Part shown: piece by piece, positions 39,552 through 48,348 of the stretch | How the letters are laid out: every line of letters starts with the position of its first letter | How positions within the stretch are numbered: the first letter of the stretch is position 1 | Notes under the pieces: model-generated | Told to the model about the DNA's origin: nothing | What the model saw: the letters and a program-made list of their open reading frames with translations, nothing else | Database searches by the model: none | Origin: Pseudomonas neustonica | GTDB lineage: Bacteria; Pseudomonadota; Gammaproteobacteria; Pseudomonadales; Pseudomonadaceae | Direction of reading: 5' to 3' | DNA: 64,000 nt | Assembly (NCBI RefSeq): GCF_003797945.1 | Contig: NZ_RKKU01000025.1 | Span: 1-64,000 of the forward strand | Program-made: the position numbers and the translations under genes

Positions 39552-40775
39552 TCAGGCCTTGGTAAAGCGACCACCCGCTTCGGCCAGCTTGACCAGACCA
39601 GCAGCAGGCTTCCAGAACTCGCCACGCTCAGCTTCCAGCGCGCGAATCTCGGCCAGCACCTTGTCCAGACCCAGGCTGTCAGCGTAAGCCATCGGACCAC
39701 CGCGCTCGGCCGGGAAGCCATAACCAAAGCGGTATACGCGATCGATGTCTTCGGCAGACTCTGCGTAGCCTTCGTCGAGGATGCGCGCACCTTCGTTGAC
39801 CAGCGCCAGAATACAACGATTGACGATCTCATCAGCGGAAACATCGCGAGCGGTATAACCAGCTTCTTCGGCTACTTCGCGCGCCATCATATCGGTTTCT
39901 GGATCGTGGATAGCCTGACGGCTGCCTTGCTCGTACTTATAGAAACCGTGACCACTCTTCTGACCAAAACGCTCCATCTCGCACAGCTTATTGTCCAGCC
40001 ATACGATAGGTTCGCCGCGGCCCAGGCCTGCCAACTGACGTGAGCGCCAGCCCAAATCAACACCGACGACGTCATACATGCGGTAAGGCCCCATGGCCAT
40101 GCCAAAGCCCTGCAGCGCCTGGTCAACTTCCCATGGAGTAGAACCTTCCAGCACTACTTCGCGTGACTGGCGTGAGTATTTTTCCAGCATGCGGTTGCCA
40201 ATGAAGCCGTGGCAGTTGCCCGCCAGTACGGCCTCTTTGCCAATCTTGGTGCCGACCGCCAGACAAGCGTCCATGACGTCCTGCGCTGTGGCCTTGCCGC
40301 GAACCACTTCCAGCAGCTTCATGATGTGTGCAGGGCTGAAGAAGTGTAGACCCAGAACCTGAGTAGGACGCTTGGTCGCAGAAGCAATCTCGTCGATATC
40401 CAGATAGGAAGTATTGGTCGCCAGAATGGCAGAAGCCTGCACCGCGCTGTCCAGCTCGGCGAAGATCTTCTTCTTCAGATCCATGTTTTCATACACGGCC
40501 TCAACCACCAGATCCATTTCAGCCAGATCCGCGTACGCCTGAGTGGTAGTGATGCGAGCGATCCGCGCTTGCGCTTCGGCGTCATCAAAACGCTCTTGAG
40601 CAACCGAGCGCTTGTAGACACTGGCGATATCAACCAGACCCTTTTCCAGCATCTCCGCGTTAACGTCGAGCCAGGTCACGGGATAACCCGCATTGACGAA
40701 GTTCATTACGATACCGCGGCCCATAGTGCCCGCGCCGATAACGCCAACTCGCTTGATACCCTCAAAAGAAGCCAT
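39552..40775 (-). CDS. 3-hydroxyacyl-CoA dehydrogenase
   Basis: A 407-residue NAD-dependent enzyme of beta-oxidation. The Rossmann motif VGVIGAGTMGRGI is at the start; the catalytic His lies in LHFFSPAHIMKLLEVV. Two C-terminal dimerisation domains follow, the second with ESAEDIDRVYRFGYGFPAERGGPM. It resembles the dehydrogenase part of FadB without the hydratase part. GGAGG precedes the ATG at 40775. No thiolase or hydratase gene is adjacent, so it is a stand-alone gene. Confidence 0.92.
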   Translation of the reverse strand: MASFEGIKRVGVIGAGTMGRGIVMNFVNAGYPVTWLDVNAEMLEKGLVDIASVYKRSVAQERFDDAEAQARIARITTTQAYADLAEMDLVVEAVYENMDLKKKIFAELDSAVQASAILATNTSYLDIDEIASATKRPTQVLGLHFFSPAHIMKLLEVVRGKATAQDVMDACLAVGTKIGKEAVLAGNCHGFIGNRMLEKYSRQSREVVLEGSTPWEVDQALQGFGMAMGPYRMYDVVGVDLGWRSRQLAGLGRGEPIVWLDNKLCEMERFGQKSGHGFYKYEQGSRQAIHDPETDMMAREVAEEAGYTARDVSADEIVNRCILALVNEGARILDEGYAESAEDIDRVYRFGYGFPAERGGPMAYADSLGLDKVLAEIRALEAERGEFWKPAAGLVKLAEAGGRFTKA

Positions 40776-40946
40776 CGCAGCTACCTCCAAATGAAATGAA
40801 TGACCGCACAGCGGTCCAACCAATGTGAATTGTGGACCTACTTTCCGTGGAGCGATACATTACGCAAAATATCGCTCAATTAAAAACCCTATACGCTGAT
40901 ACGCATCATTCACAGAGTGAATAAAGATCCCTGATAGTAACGAGGC

Positions 40947-42281
40947 TCACAGCGCAGGGAATGCAGTATCCAGCTGCCACTCAACGGCCGCACGCTGAGC
41001 AGTCGTCAATTCATCCTTACTCAACTTTTCACCCATCAAATCGCGTGCTTCACGCGCATCCGGCAGCCCCTGAGCCGCACACAAGGAAAACAGTAGATAG
41101 GCCATGCGCTGGTTCCTGCGCATACCTTCACCATTCATATACATGATACCCAGATTGAACATGGCACTGGGCTCGCCCTGCTGGGCGGCGGCTGTATACC
41201 ATTTAATTGCCGCCTGATTATCCTCTGGCATGCCCTCACCCTCGTCGTACATGACAGCCAGGTTGTACTGTGCGTCCCTGTTACCCTGTTCTGCCGACGC
41301 GCTGTACCATTTGATCGCTGCTGCGTTGTCTTCCTCAGTGCCTTCACCTTCGTCATACATGATCGCCAGGTTGTACTGCGCCGAGGCGTGCCCCTGATTC
41401 GCCGCGAACGCATACCAGTTGAGAGCTTCGGCGTCGTCTATCTCGACACCCTCGCCTTCGTCGTACATCAGGGCCAGGTTGTATTGAGCGTCCATATCGC
41501 CCTGCTCAGCTGAACGTCGGTACCACTGCACTGCCAGTTGATCATTTACCGGCACACCTTCGCCTTCGTCATACATCAACGCCAGGTTGTACTGCGCGGT
41601 GGCATCGCCCTGCTCCGCTGCTGCGGTGTACCAGCGCACAGCTTCACGGTCATCGACTGGAACGCCCTCGCCCATGTCATACATCAGTGCCAGATTGAAC
41701 TGAGCGTCGGCATGGCCCTGTTCGGCTGCTTTGCGATACCACTCTATTGCCTTCTGATCATTGACCGGTACACCCTCGCCCTCGTCATACATCAGCGCGA
41801 GATTGAACTGGGCATCGGCATGCCCCTGCTCAGCGGCACGCCAGTACCAGTCAATCGCTTTCAAATCATCGACTGGCACACCTTCACCCACGTCATACAT
41901 CAGGGCCAGGTTGTACTGCGCACCTGCGTGGTTCTGTTCCGCAGCCTGGGTATAAAGCTCTATGGCTCGAGCGTCATCAAGGGTGACGCCTTGGCCTTCG
42001 TCATACATATAGCCCAGTGCAAATTGCGCCACAGCATCGCCCTGCTCCGCCGCTTTGGCATACCACTGCGCGGCTTTCTCATAGGACTGCAACACGCCGT
42101 CGCCATCGTAGAAATGATCAGCCAGCTCACGTTGCGCACCCGCGTTACCTGCTTCAGCCTTGGGTACCAACAGCGCGACAGACGCACCACTGGACGGGTT
42201 CTTGGCATGCTCTGCGGCGTGCAATGGAGCAATCAGCGCAAAGCTCAACAGGGCTGCACTAGTAAGGTGTTTTATATTCAT
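40947..42281 (-). CDS. Exported Sel1-like repeat protein
   Basis: A 444-residue protein with a signal peptide (residues 1-22, IAPLHA) and about ten 36-residue Sel1 repeats from about residue 47 to 405. The central units are nearly identical (AQYNLALMYDEGEGVPVNDQ), so the gene contains 108-bp repeated DNA. Sel1 proteins act as scaffolds in protein complexes or envelope signalling; the partner is unknown. The start MNIKHLTS at 42281 is chosen over an upstream ATG because it opens the signal peptide. Confidence 0.9.
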   Translation of the reverse strand: MNIKHLTSAALLSFALIAPLHAAEHAKNPSSGASVALLVPKAEAGNAGAQRELADHFYDGDGVLQSYEKAAQWYAKAAEQGDAVAQFALGYMYDEGQGVTLDDARAIELYTQAAEQNHAGAQYNLALMYDVGEGVPVDDLKAIDWYWRAAEQGHADAQFNLALMYDEGEGVPVNDQKAIEWYRKAAEQGHADAQFNLALMYDMGEGVPVDDREAVRWYTAAAEQGDATAQYNLALMYDEGEGVPVNDQLAVQWYRRSAEQGDMDAQYNLALMYDEGEGVEIDDAEALNWYAFAANQGHASAQYNLAIMYDEGEGTEEDNAAAIKWYSASAEQGNRDAQYNLAVMYDEGEGMPEDNQAAIKWYTAAAQQGEPSAMFNLGIMYMNGEGMRRNQRMAYLLFSLCAAQGLPDAREARDLMGEKLSKDELTTAQRAAVEWQLDTAFPAL

Positions 42282-42586
42282 ATAAGGCAAATCCATATGG
42301 CGAATTCAGTAACAGTAAGCGAGTTCCTCGCTGTCGCCCGGGAATAATAACGCAGCCGGACCTGTTTTGGGACGCAAGCAGTCACTCTGGAGGCGCTGAC
42401 CACGCGCCTTGGTGAGGCTCAGCAGTCATGCAGCATGCGCAACTGGCAGCGTTCTGGAAGTCAATGGGTCGGTCGAAGCAACAATCACGGCGATCCGTCT
42501 AGGGCGGCGCCTGGAGCCTAATAATCCCTGCATCCAGGTTGCATGACACAGCAGGGAGAGCAGCAGCGCCGAAGCGTGACAGCATC
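42282..42586. other. Intergenic region without a gene
   Basis: About 300 bp between the Sel1 gene start and the HxlR stop, both on the minus strand. It should hold the Sel1 promoter. A 7-bp inverted repeat TCCCTGC/GCAGGGA near 42530-42556 may end the HxlR transcript. Nothing else is recognisable. Confidence 0.5.
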
Positions 42587-43063
42587 TTAGCCAATCAACT
42601 CATGCACATGCTCGTCAGCGCCGGGACCGGCGACTGGCTGCACTTCCCAAGCCTTGAGCGGTCGCCCATCAGCAGACAGGACTTCGGCGCCATGCACTGG
42701 CTGCCCGGTCGCTTTCTCCAGCAGCAAGATGCGCTGTCCAATCGTATTGGGGCGCCATTTTTCTCCCCATTGCATCAAGCCAATCAACACTGGGTAAAGA
42801 TCCATCCCCGCATCGGTCAAACGGTATTCAAAGGAGCGCTTGTCATCACGGCAGGGTACTTTTTTCAACACCCCAGCCTCGGTCAGTTTTTTCAGCCGGG
42901 CACTGAGCACACTACTGGAAATATCCAGCTGTTTTTGAAAGGCATCAAAGGTACGCATGCCATGAAAGGCATTGCGCAGAATAAGAAGGGACCACCACTC
43001 GCCGACGATATCCAGCGTCTGTGCGACGCTGCAGTCCATATGATTAAGCGGTGTTCGGGACAT
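42587..43063 (-). CDS. HxlR-family transcriptional regulator
   Basis: A 158-residue winged-helix regulator. The HxlR domain covers about 10-100: DCSVAQTLDIVGEWWSLLIL, AFHGMRTFDAFQKQL, SSSVLSARLKKLTEAGVL and the wing CRDDKRSFEYRLTDAG. A Cys near the start (CSVAQ) could sense redox or electrophiles. It is 53 bp downstream of the nitronate-monooxygenase-like gene on the same strand and may regulate it. Confidence 0.9.
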   Translation of the reverse strand: MSRTPLNHMDCSVAQTLDIVGEWWSLLILRNAFHGMRTFDAFQKQLDISSSVLSARLKKLTEAGVLKKVPCRDDKRSFEYRLTDAGMDLYPVLIGLMQWGEKWRPNTIGQRILLLEKATGQPVHGAEVLSADGRPLKAWEVQPVAGPGADEHVHELIG

Positions 43064-43078
43064 GCAGATCTCCAACAA

Positions 43079-43107
43079 GGTATTCCCCGGCTAGCGCCGG
43101 GGATACC
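43079..43107 (-). repeat. Hairpin between the nitronate monooxygenase-like and HxlR genes
   Basis: GGTATTCCCCGGC and GCCGGGGATACC pair over 12 bp with one bulged T around a 4-nt loop. It lies directly upstream of the HxlR ribosome-binding site, with no T run, so it could be an operator, an attenuator or an RNA-processing hairpin. Confidence 0.6.
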
Positions 43108-43116
43108 AAAACGTAT

Positions 43117-44088
43117 TTACAGCATGCCGCTCAGGCGCGCTCGAATAATCTGCTCAGCCTGAGCCATGATGCTGTCGATCAACTGCTGGCAGGTCGGTAC
43201 ATCGTGAATCAAACCCGCGACCATACCGCAAGACCAGGCGCCCAGTTCCATATCACCGTCTTTCATGATCTTGGGATAAACGCCGGCCACTTCGTCGATG
43301 ATGTCGGTGAACTTCAGGTCCTTACCCAGGCGCGCTTCCTTCTCGAGGATGCGCTCAACTGCGGCGTTGTTCAGTACGCGCTCGGTGTTGCGCAGCGGGC
43401 GCATAACCAGACGCGTGTCCAGCTCGGAAGCAGCAACAATCGCCTGCTTAACATTCTCATGTACTGGCGCTTCCTGGGTGGCGATGAAACGCGTGCCCAT
43501 GTTCATGCCTTCGGCGCCAAGCGCCATGGCGGCAACCAATGAGCGGCCATCCGCCATCCCACCAGACGCGACAAACGGAATCTCCAGCTCATCTGCCGCA
43601 CGCGGCAACAGAATCATGTTGGGAATATCGTCTTCACCGGGGTGACCGCCACATTCAAAGCCATCAACCGAGACTGCATCGCAACCAATCGACTGGGCCT
43701 TGAGTGCATGCCTTACTGAAGTACATTTATGGATAACCTTGATACCCGCGTCTTTCAGCGCTGGCATATATTCCTGCGGGCTACGACCTGCTGTTTCAAC
43801 AATCTTTACTCCGCCCTTGATGATGGCTTCAATGTAGCCAGGATAATCAGGCGAGTTAACCGTCGGCAGAAAGGTCAGGTTGACCGCGATAGGCTTGTCG
43901 GTCATATCGCGGCACTTGGCGATTTCATTAGCCAGGTCCGCTGCCGTGCGTTGGGTTAGACCGGTAATGGTGCCCAAGCCACCGGCGTTGGACACAGCAG
44001 CCGCCAGCTCGGCAAAACCGACAAAGTGCATACCACCTTGAATGATCGGGTGCTGAATACCAAAGAGTTCTGTTATGCGATTTTTCAC
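43117..44088 (-). CDS. Nitronate monooxygenase-family flavoprotein
   Basis: A 323-residue FMN-dependent TIM-barrel enzyme of the 2-nitropropane dioxygenase/FabK-like group. The N-terminus ITELFGIQHPIIQGGMHFVG, the GCDAVSVDGFECGGHPGEDD segment and the phosphate-binding VASGGMADGRSLVAAMALGAEGMNMGTRF are typical. It may oxidise alkyl nitronates or reduce enoyl thioesters; the neighbourhood does not tell which. Confidence 0.88.
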   Translation of the reverse strand: MKNRITELFGIQHPIIQGGMHFVGFAELAAAVSNAGGLGTITGLTQRTAADLANEIAKCRDMTDKPIAVNLTFLPTVNSPDYPGYIEAIIKGGVKIVETAGRSPQEYMPALKDAGIKVIHKCTSVRHALKAQSIGCDAVSVDGFECGGHPGEDDIPNMILLPRAADELEIPFVASGGMADGRSLVAAMALGAEGMNMGTRFIATQEAPVHENVKQAIVAASELDTRLVMRPLRNTERVLNNAAVERILEKEARLGKDLKFTDIIDEVAGVYPKIMKDGDMELGAWSCGMVAGLIHDVPTCQQLIDSIMAQAEQIIRARLSGML

Positions 44089-44422
44089 TGTGGTCCTGCC
44101 TCTATCGAATGAAAATAAAAAGGGAGCACGACATCTGCCGAGCCAAAACTAACTTCGGATACAGAAGCTAATTTCTACCTATGACAAATGCAAGCCTGAA
44201 TTTTTTTTGTGCTTGATTACAGGGCATAGATCGGCCCAAAAGGTATAACTACGACACCTGCAAGCACCCTTTCGCAGAGGCTTTCGGCCACTTGAGCAAC
44301 TGCCACATGACCTATCACTACATCAAGCAAAGCGCACGCAAAGTGAACACCCAATGAATTTTTGGTGAACTCTCACGCGGCTCTGTTGCTCTATTACAGT
44401 GCACCTTACAAGGAGATTGTAT
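44089..44422. other. Intergenic region between divergent genes
   Basis: About 334 bp with no supported gene. It should hold promoters for the flavoprotein gene (minus) and the small secreted protein (plus). An eight-base T run lies near 44200-44212. AAGGAG at about 44408-44413 is the ribosome-binding site of the plus-strand gene. Confidence 0.5.
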
Positions 44423-44722
44423 ATGAACACGCATATGAAACTGTTAAGCACTGCCCTGTTCTCTGTAGCCATGCTGGGCGCTTTGCCCGCCTCCGCCGAC
44501 AACCACGGCGATGAGCACATGGATACCCATGAGAGCGCAGTCAACACAGGTCAGCAAGGTGAAGACAAAACCTCCGAACACCTTCCAACCCAACGCGACG
44601 CCGGTGATGAAGTAGAAGCTGGTTCAGTTGGCACTGACAATGTTGGCAACGCCAACAAGCACGCTGATTCAACGGTAGACGGTCCTGACGGCGTCAACGG
44701 TGGCGGCGCAACCGCACAGTAA
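44423..44722 (+). CDS. Small secreted acidic protein of unknown function
   Basis: 99 residues. A signal peptide (MKLLSTALFSVAMLGALPASA) is followed by a strongly hydrophilic, Asp/Glu/Gly/Asn-rich mature part of about 70 residues with no Cys and scattered His (NHGDEHMDTHES), probably disordered. I know no domain. AAGGAG lies 9 bp before ATG 44423; ATG 44435 is a possible alternative. It stands alone and has its own terminator, so it is a real, separately expressed gene. Confidence 0.78.
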   Translation: MNTHMKLLSTALFSVAMLGALPASADNHGDEHMDTHESAVNTGQQGEDKTSEHLPTQRDAGDEVEAGSVGTDNVGNANKHADSTVDGPDGVNGGGATAQ

Positions 44723-44737
44723 ATCTGGCGGTCGATA

Positions 44738-44770
44738 CCCCGCCTGCCTCTGATGGCAGGCGGGGTTTTT
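44738..44770 (+). terminator. Rho-independent terminator after the small secreted protein
   Basis: CCCCGCCTGCC and GGCAGGCGGGG form a perfect 11-bp stem around a TCTGAT loop and are followed by TTTTT. Confidence 0.93.
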
Positions 44771-44969
44771 ATTGCCTGAATTCTGCCTAATCACATACCG
44801 GCCAGGCAGGCATCGACTTCATAGAGCCATTGCGTTATCCAGAAGCAGACCAGGCCCAAGCGTTATCCAATGGTCTTAACGATGACGCGAACCAGGTCTT
44901 TCATTTCCAGCAGCCGCGCGTAAACGGCCCTATCCCGGTCGAGCCTGAGCACATAATGGCGAAGCGGGG

Positions 44970-45569
44970 TTAAGCCTTGGAACCACTCTGCACGCGGCGG
45001 CTAATGATGCCGTCGACCAGCATCTCCACAGCCTCCATCGCACGCTCCTTCCAGCAACGCATATCGACCAGCTCCGCCACGGCATGATTCTTCAGACCAA
45101 CAAAACCATGAATCAAGGCCCAGACCTGCAGCGCGACGTCAGATTTTGACTCGACGCTGGCATCTGCGGCGAGCAGATCGCCCACCAGATCAGTCAAGCG
45201 CGCAAAGCCTGCAGCGGCCACTATGCGGGCTTCCTCACAGGGCTGATAACTGTCATCCAGCTTGCCGAAGATCAGCCCGTAATGTGGCTCGTATGCTTCA
45301 GCGGTATCCAGATAACGGCGCGAAGCCAACAACACGCGCTCGCGCGCAGAGTCTGCCAGTTCATCAACAGCCAAGGCTTCTATTACCGCGCTGAAACCTT
45401 CGATGTACAGCGCATCCAGAATCCCCTGCTTACCCTGAAAGTGGCTGTAAATGCCGATAGTAGAAACCCCGGCATGCGCCGCAATTGCGCGCACGCTGAG
45501 CGCAGCAGTCCCACCCGCGAGAAATAACGCCGAGGCGGCGTCGAGAATTTTACGTTTCGAATCATTCAT
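44970..45569 (-). CDS. TetR-family transcriptional repressor
   Basis: A 199-residue regulator. The N-terminal HTH at about 6-52 reads KRKILDAASALFLAGG, then SVRAIAAHAGVSTIGIYSHFQGKQGIL. The C-terminal ligand domain has no recognisable specificity. It is divergent from the FAD oxidoreductase gene, and two copies of ATAAC-N3-GTTAT lie between the two starts. It most likely represses both itself and the oxidoreductase genes until an unknown substrate binds. Confidence 0.93.
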   Translation of the reverse strand: MNDSKRKILDAASALFLAGGTAALSVRAIAAHAGVSTIGIYSHFQGKQGILDALYIEGFSAVIEALAVDELADSARERVLLASRRYLDTAEAYEPHYGLIFGKLDDSYQPCEEARIVAAAGFARLTDLVGDLLAADASVESKSDVALQVWALIHGFVGLKNHAVAELVDMRCWKERAMEAVEMLVDGIISRRVQSGSKA

Positions 45570-45592
45570 CCGGCGATTGTACTTGACTTTAC

Positions 45593-45605
45593 ATAACGCC
45601 GTTAT
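45593..45605. promoter_or_regulatory. Palindromic operator 1 (ATAAC-N3-GTTAT)
   Basis: ATAACGCCGTTAT is a perfect palindrome with a 3-bp centre. It overlaps a TATACT hexamer at 45603-45608 that could be the -10 of the plus-strand promoter, with TTGACT upstream at 45583-45588. Very likely a TetR-type operator. Confidence 0.75.
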
Positions 45606-45619
45606 ACTATCGACCAGGC

Positions 45620-45632
45620 ATAACACTGTTAT
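45620..45632. promoter_or_regulatory. Palindromic operator 2 (ATAAC-N3-GTTAT)
   Basis: ATAACACTGTTAT has the same arms as operator 1, centred 27 bp further on. A flanking GC/GC pair extends the palindrome (GCATAAC and GTTATAGC share most positions). Confidence 0.75.
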
Positions 45633-45676
45633 AGCAAAATTTATTTTATCCCGAAGACGGGAGCAGGAGTAAAACC

Positions 45677-47074
45677 GTGAGCGAACAACAACTAGAAGCG
45701 GATTACCTGATAGTCGGCAGCGGCGCAGTGGGTATGGCCTTCGCCGACACGCTGCTGACCGAGTCCGATGCCAGTATCATCATCGTCGATCAGCACCAAC
45801 GCCCCGGTGGCCATTGGAATCTGGCCTATCCTTTTGTCACCCTGCACCAACCATCCGCGTTTTATGGCGTCAGCTCCCGCGAGTTGAGCAAAGGCCGCAA
45901 GGATGAAGTAGGGCTAAATAAAGGACTAGGCGATCTGGCCTCAGGTACCGAAGTGCTCGCTTACTTTGATGAGGTCATGCGCCACCAGTTTCTGCCCACC
46001 GGCCGCGTGCAATATTTCCCGATGTGCCACTACCTTGGTGACGGCCTATTCGAGCAAAGCCTGACCGGGAAGCGCTTTCATGCCAATACGCGCAAGACGG
46101 TCGACGCCACTTATCTGAAAACCAGCGTACCCGCCAACCATACTCCCAGCTTCAAAATTGACGCCGGCGTGGCCTTTATGCCACTCAACGACCTGCCCAA
46201 GGTCAAGCAACCCGCTGATAATTACGTGGTAATCGGCGGCGGAAAAACCGGTATCGATGCCTGCCTGTGGCTGCTGGAGAATCAGGTAGACCCTGATCGT
46301 ATATGCTGGATAGTCTCGCGTGATGCCTGGCTGCTCGATCGCCGCAATACCCAATCGACTGAGGAGTTTTTCCATAGCAGCATTGGCGCGGTTGCTGCTC
46401 AGTTTGAGGCCATCGCCCAAGCCGACTCGGTCGATGACTTGTTCAACCGGCTGGAACAAGCGGGTGTGCTACTGCGGATTGATCAAACCGTAAAACCCAA
46501 GATGTTTCACGGCGCCACCATCAGCCAGCTCGAACTACAGCAACTGCGCCGCATCAAGAACGTGGTGCGCAAGGGCCGCGTGACCCACCTGCAAACAGAT
46601 CAAATCGTACTCGAACAAGGCAGTATTCCCACCTCAACAAACAATCTATACATTGACTGCTCGGCCAGCGCCATTACCAACCTGGCGATCAAGAAAGTCT
46701 TTCAGGGCAACCTGATCACCCCGCAGACTGTACGTTCCTATCAGCCCGTTTTCAGCGCTGCTTTCATAGCCCATGTAGAAGCCTGTTATAACGATGAGGC
46801 AGAGAAAAATCGTATTTGTTCTGTCGTGCCGCTGCCCAATCACGATACCGACTGGATTCGCATGATGGCCGCACTGATGATGAATCAGTACCAATGGTCA
46901 CAGGTACCGGAACTGCGCGACTGGCTGCTGGCAAATCGGCTGGATGGAATGGGCAAGCTGGTGCGCAGCGCCAGCAAGGACGATGCAAAAAAACAGGCGA
47001 TCCTTACCCGCATGCGCAACAATTCAGCGCCAGCCATGATGAAAATTCAGCGCTTTCTTGCCGACATCAACTAA
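45677..47074 (+). CDS. FAD/NAD(P)-binding oxidoreductase
   Basis: A 465-residue protein with two Rossmann motifs: VGSGAVGMAFAD at about 12-23 for FAD, and VIGGGKTGIDACLWLL at about 183-198 for NAD(P). The spacing resembles flavin monooxygenases, but I see no clear Baeyer-Villiger signature. It starts 18 bp after GGAGCAGGAG. DUF2855 and SDR genes follow in the same direction, suggesting oxidative conversion of a hydrophobic or carbonyl compound. The substrate is unknown. Confidence 0.82.
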   Translation: MSEQQLEADYLIVGSGAVGMAFADTLLTESDASIIIVDQHQRPGGHWNLAYPFVTLHQPSAFYGVSSRELSKGRKDEVGLNKGLGDLASGTEVLAYFDEVMRHQFLPTGRVQYFPMCHYLGDGLFEQSLTGKRFHANTRKTVDATYLKTSVPANHTPSFKIDAGVAFMPLNDLPKVKQPADNYVVIGGGKTGIDACLWLLENQVDPDRICWIVSRDAWLLDRRNTQSTEEFFHSSIGAVAAQFEAIAQADSVDDLFNRLEQAGVLLRIDQTVKPKMFHGATISQLELQQLRRIKNVVRKGRVTHLQTDQIVLEQGSIPTSTNNLYIDCSASAITNLAIKKVFQGNLITPQTVRSYQPVFSAAFIAHVEACYNDEAEKNRICSVVPLPNHDTDWIRMMAALMMNQYQWSQVPELRDWLLANRLDGMGKLVRSASKDDAKKQAILTRMRNNSAPAMMKIQRFLADIN

Positions 47075-47091
47075 CCGAAAGGGACTAAGCC

Positions 47092-48198
47092 ATGCAGCAA
47101 TTTCAGGTGCAAAAAAACAACTTCATGACGCAGCGGCTAGTAACACTGAGCCCGCAAGAACAACTTGAGACGCTGGCGGACGGCGAGATTCGCCTAGCCG
47201 TCGACAGTTTTTCCTTCACCGCCAATAACATCACTTATGCTGCCGCAGGCGATCAACTGGGTTACTGGCAGTTCTTTCCGCCAGCCGGCCAACAAACCGA
47301 GGGCTGGGGCGTCATCCCGGTTTGGGGCTTTGCCAACGTAATTGAGTCCCGTTGTGATCAGGTGCCCGTGGGTGAGCGACTGTTCGGCTATTTCCCACCG
47401 GCAACCCAGGTAATCATGCAGCCCACCCACATCTCAGACCAGCGTCTGGTCGATGGCATAGCGCACCGCAGCAAGTTGCCGCCGGGCTACAACAGCTACA
47501 GTCGCGTGCTGCACGAACCGCACTACGACGTCAGTGCCGAAGCCGAACGCATGCTGCTGTGGCCGCTGCACATAACCTCGTTCTGCCTCTGGGATGCACT
47601 CAAGGACAAAGCCTGGCGTGGAGCACAGCAGGTCATCATTATCAGCGCCTCCAGCAAGACCAGCATCGGCCTGGGCTATGCGCTTTACCAGGACGACGAA
47701 GCCCCCGCCACCGTCGCACTGACCTCAGCGCGCAATATGGCGTTGGTCGAGCGTCTCGGCATTTATGGCAGCGTGGTGGATTACGATCAACTGAGCAGCA
47801 TCAACCCGGATTTGCCCAGCGTGATCGTCGATATGTCCGGCAACAGTGCGCTGTTGAATGCGCTAAGCCAGCATTTAGGAGACAACCTGAACTACTGCAT
47901 CAATGTCGGCCTGACCCATTGGGATGAAACCAAGGCAAACTCGGATATAGCCGCAGATCGCCGCGAATTTTTCTTTGCGCCAGCGCATATTCAGCAACGC
48001 ATGAAAGACTGGGGCCCACAAGGGTTTGCCGAGCGCAGCCAGCGCTTCCTGCATGAAGCGGCGACCTGGAGCCGTGAATGGCTGAAGGTGAAAGAGCTAC
48101 AGGGTCTGGCGGGTCTGGCTGCGGTTTACCCCGACGTTTGCCAAGGCCGCATAGCGGCAGATGAAGGTGTGGTCATCAAACTGGCTACCGCGCAATAA
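47092..48198 (+). CDS. DUF2855 family protein
   Basis: A 368-residue protein 17 bp after the FAD oxidoreductase gene. The DUF2855 family resembles the medium-chain dehydrogenase/quinone-reductase fold: an N-terminal domain with WGVIPVWGFANVI and a possible Rossmann part with QVIIISASSKTSIGLGYALY at about 180-200. No zinc-binding cysteines are apparent. The exact reaction is unknown; it probably works with the other two enzymes of the set. Confidence 0.82.
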   Translation: MQQFQVQKNNFMTQRLVTLSPQEQLETLADGEIRLAVDSFSFTANNITYAAAGDQLGYWQFFPPAGQQTEGWGVIPVWGFANVIESRCDQVPVGERLFGYFPPATQVIMQPTHISDQRLVDGIAHRSKLPPGYNSYSRVLHEPHYDVSAEAERMLLWPLHITSFCLWDALKDKAWRGAQQVIIISASSKTSIGLGYALYQDDEAPATVALTSARNMALVERLGIYGSVVDYDQLSSINPDLPSVIVDMSGNSALLNALSQHLGDNLNYCINVGLTHWDETKANSDIAADRREFFFAPAHIQQRMKDWGPQGFAERSQRFLHEAATWSREWLKVKELQGLAGLAAVYPDVCQGRIAADEGVVIKLATAQ

Positions 48199-48348
48199 GC
48201 CCATGCGCTTATGCCGCAAAATAATGGATGCAGATAGTCCTGTACCCATACTGCAGCATAGGCGCAAATTGCCAGCTATTCACCGCCGATAGCCGCACGA
48301 ATCAAACCTGCGCGCAGTCAATGGCAGCTAAATAACAAGGAGCAGAAC

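Noticed and set aside
41538-42347. A 269-codon plus-strand frame opposite the Sel1 gene
   Set aside because: Antisense frame produced by the repeated codons; its periodic sequence mirrors the Sel1 repeats and lacks a start signal.
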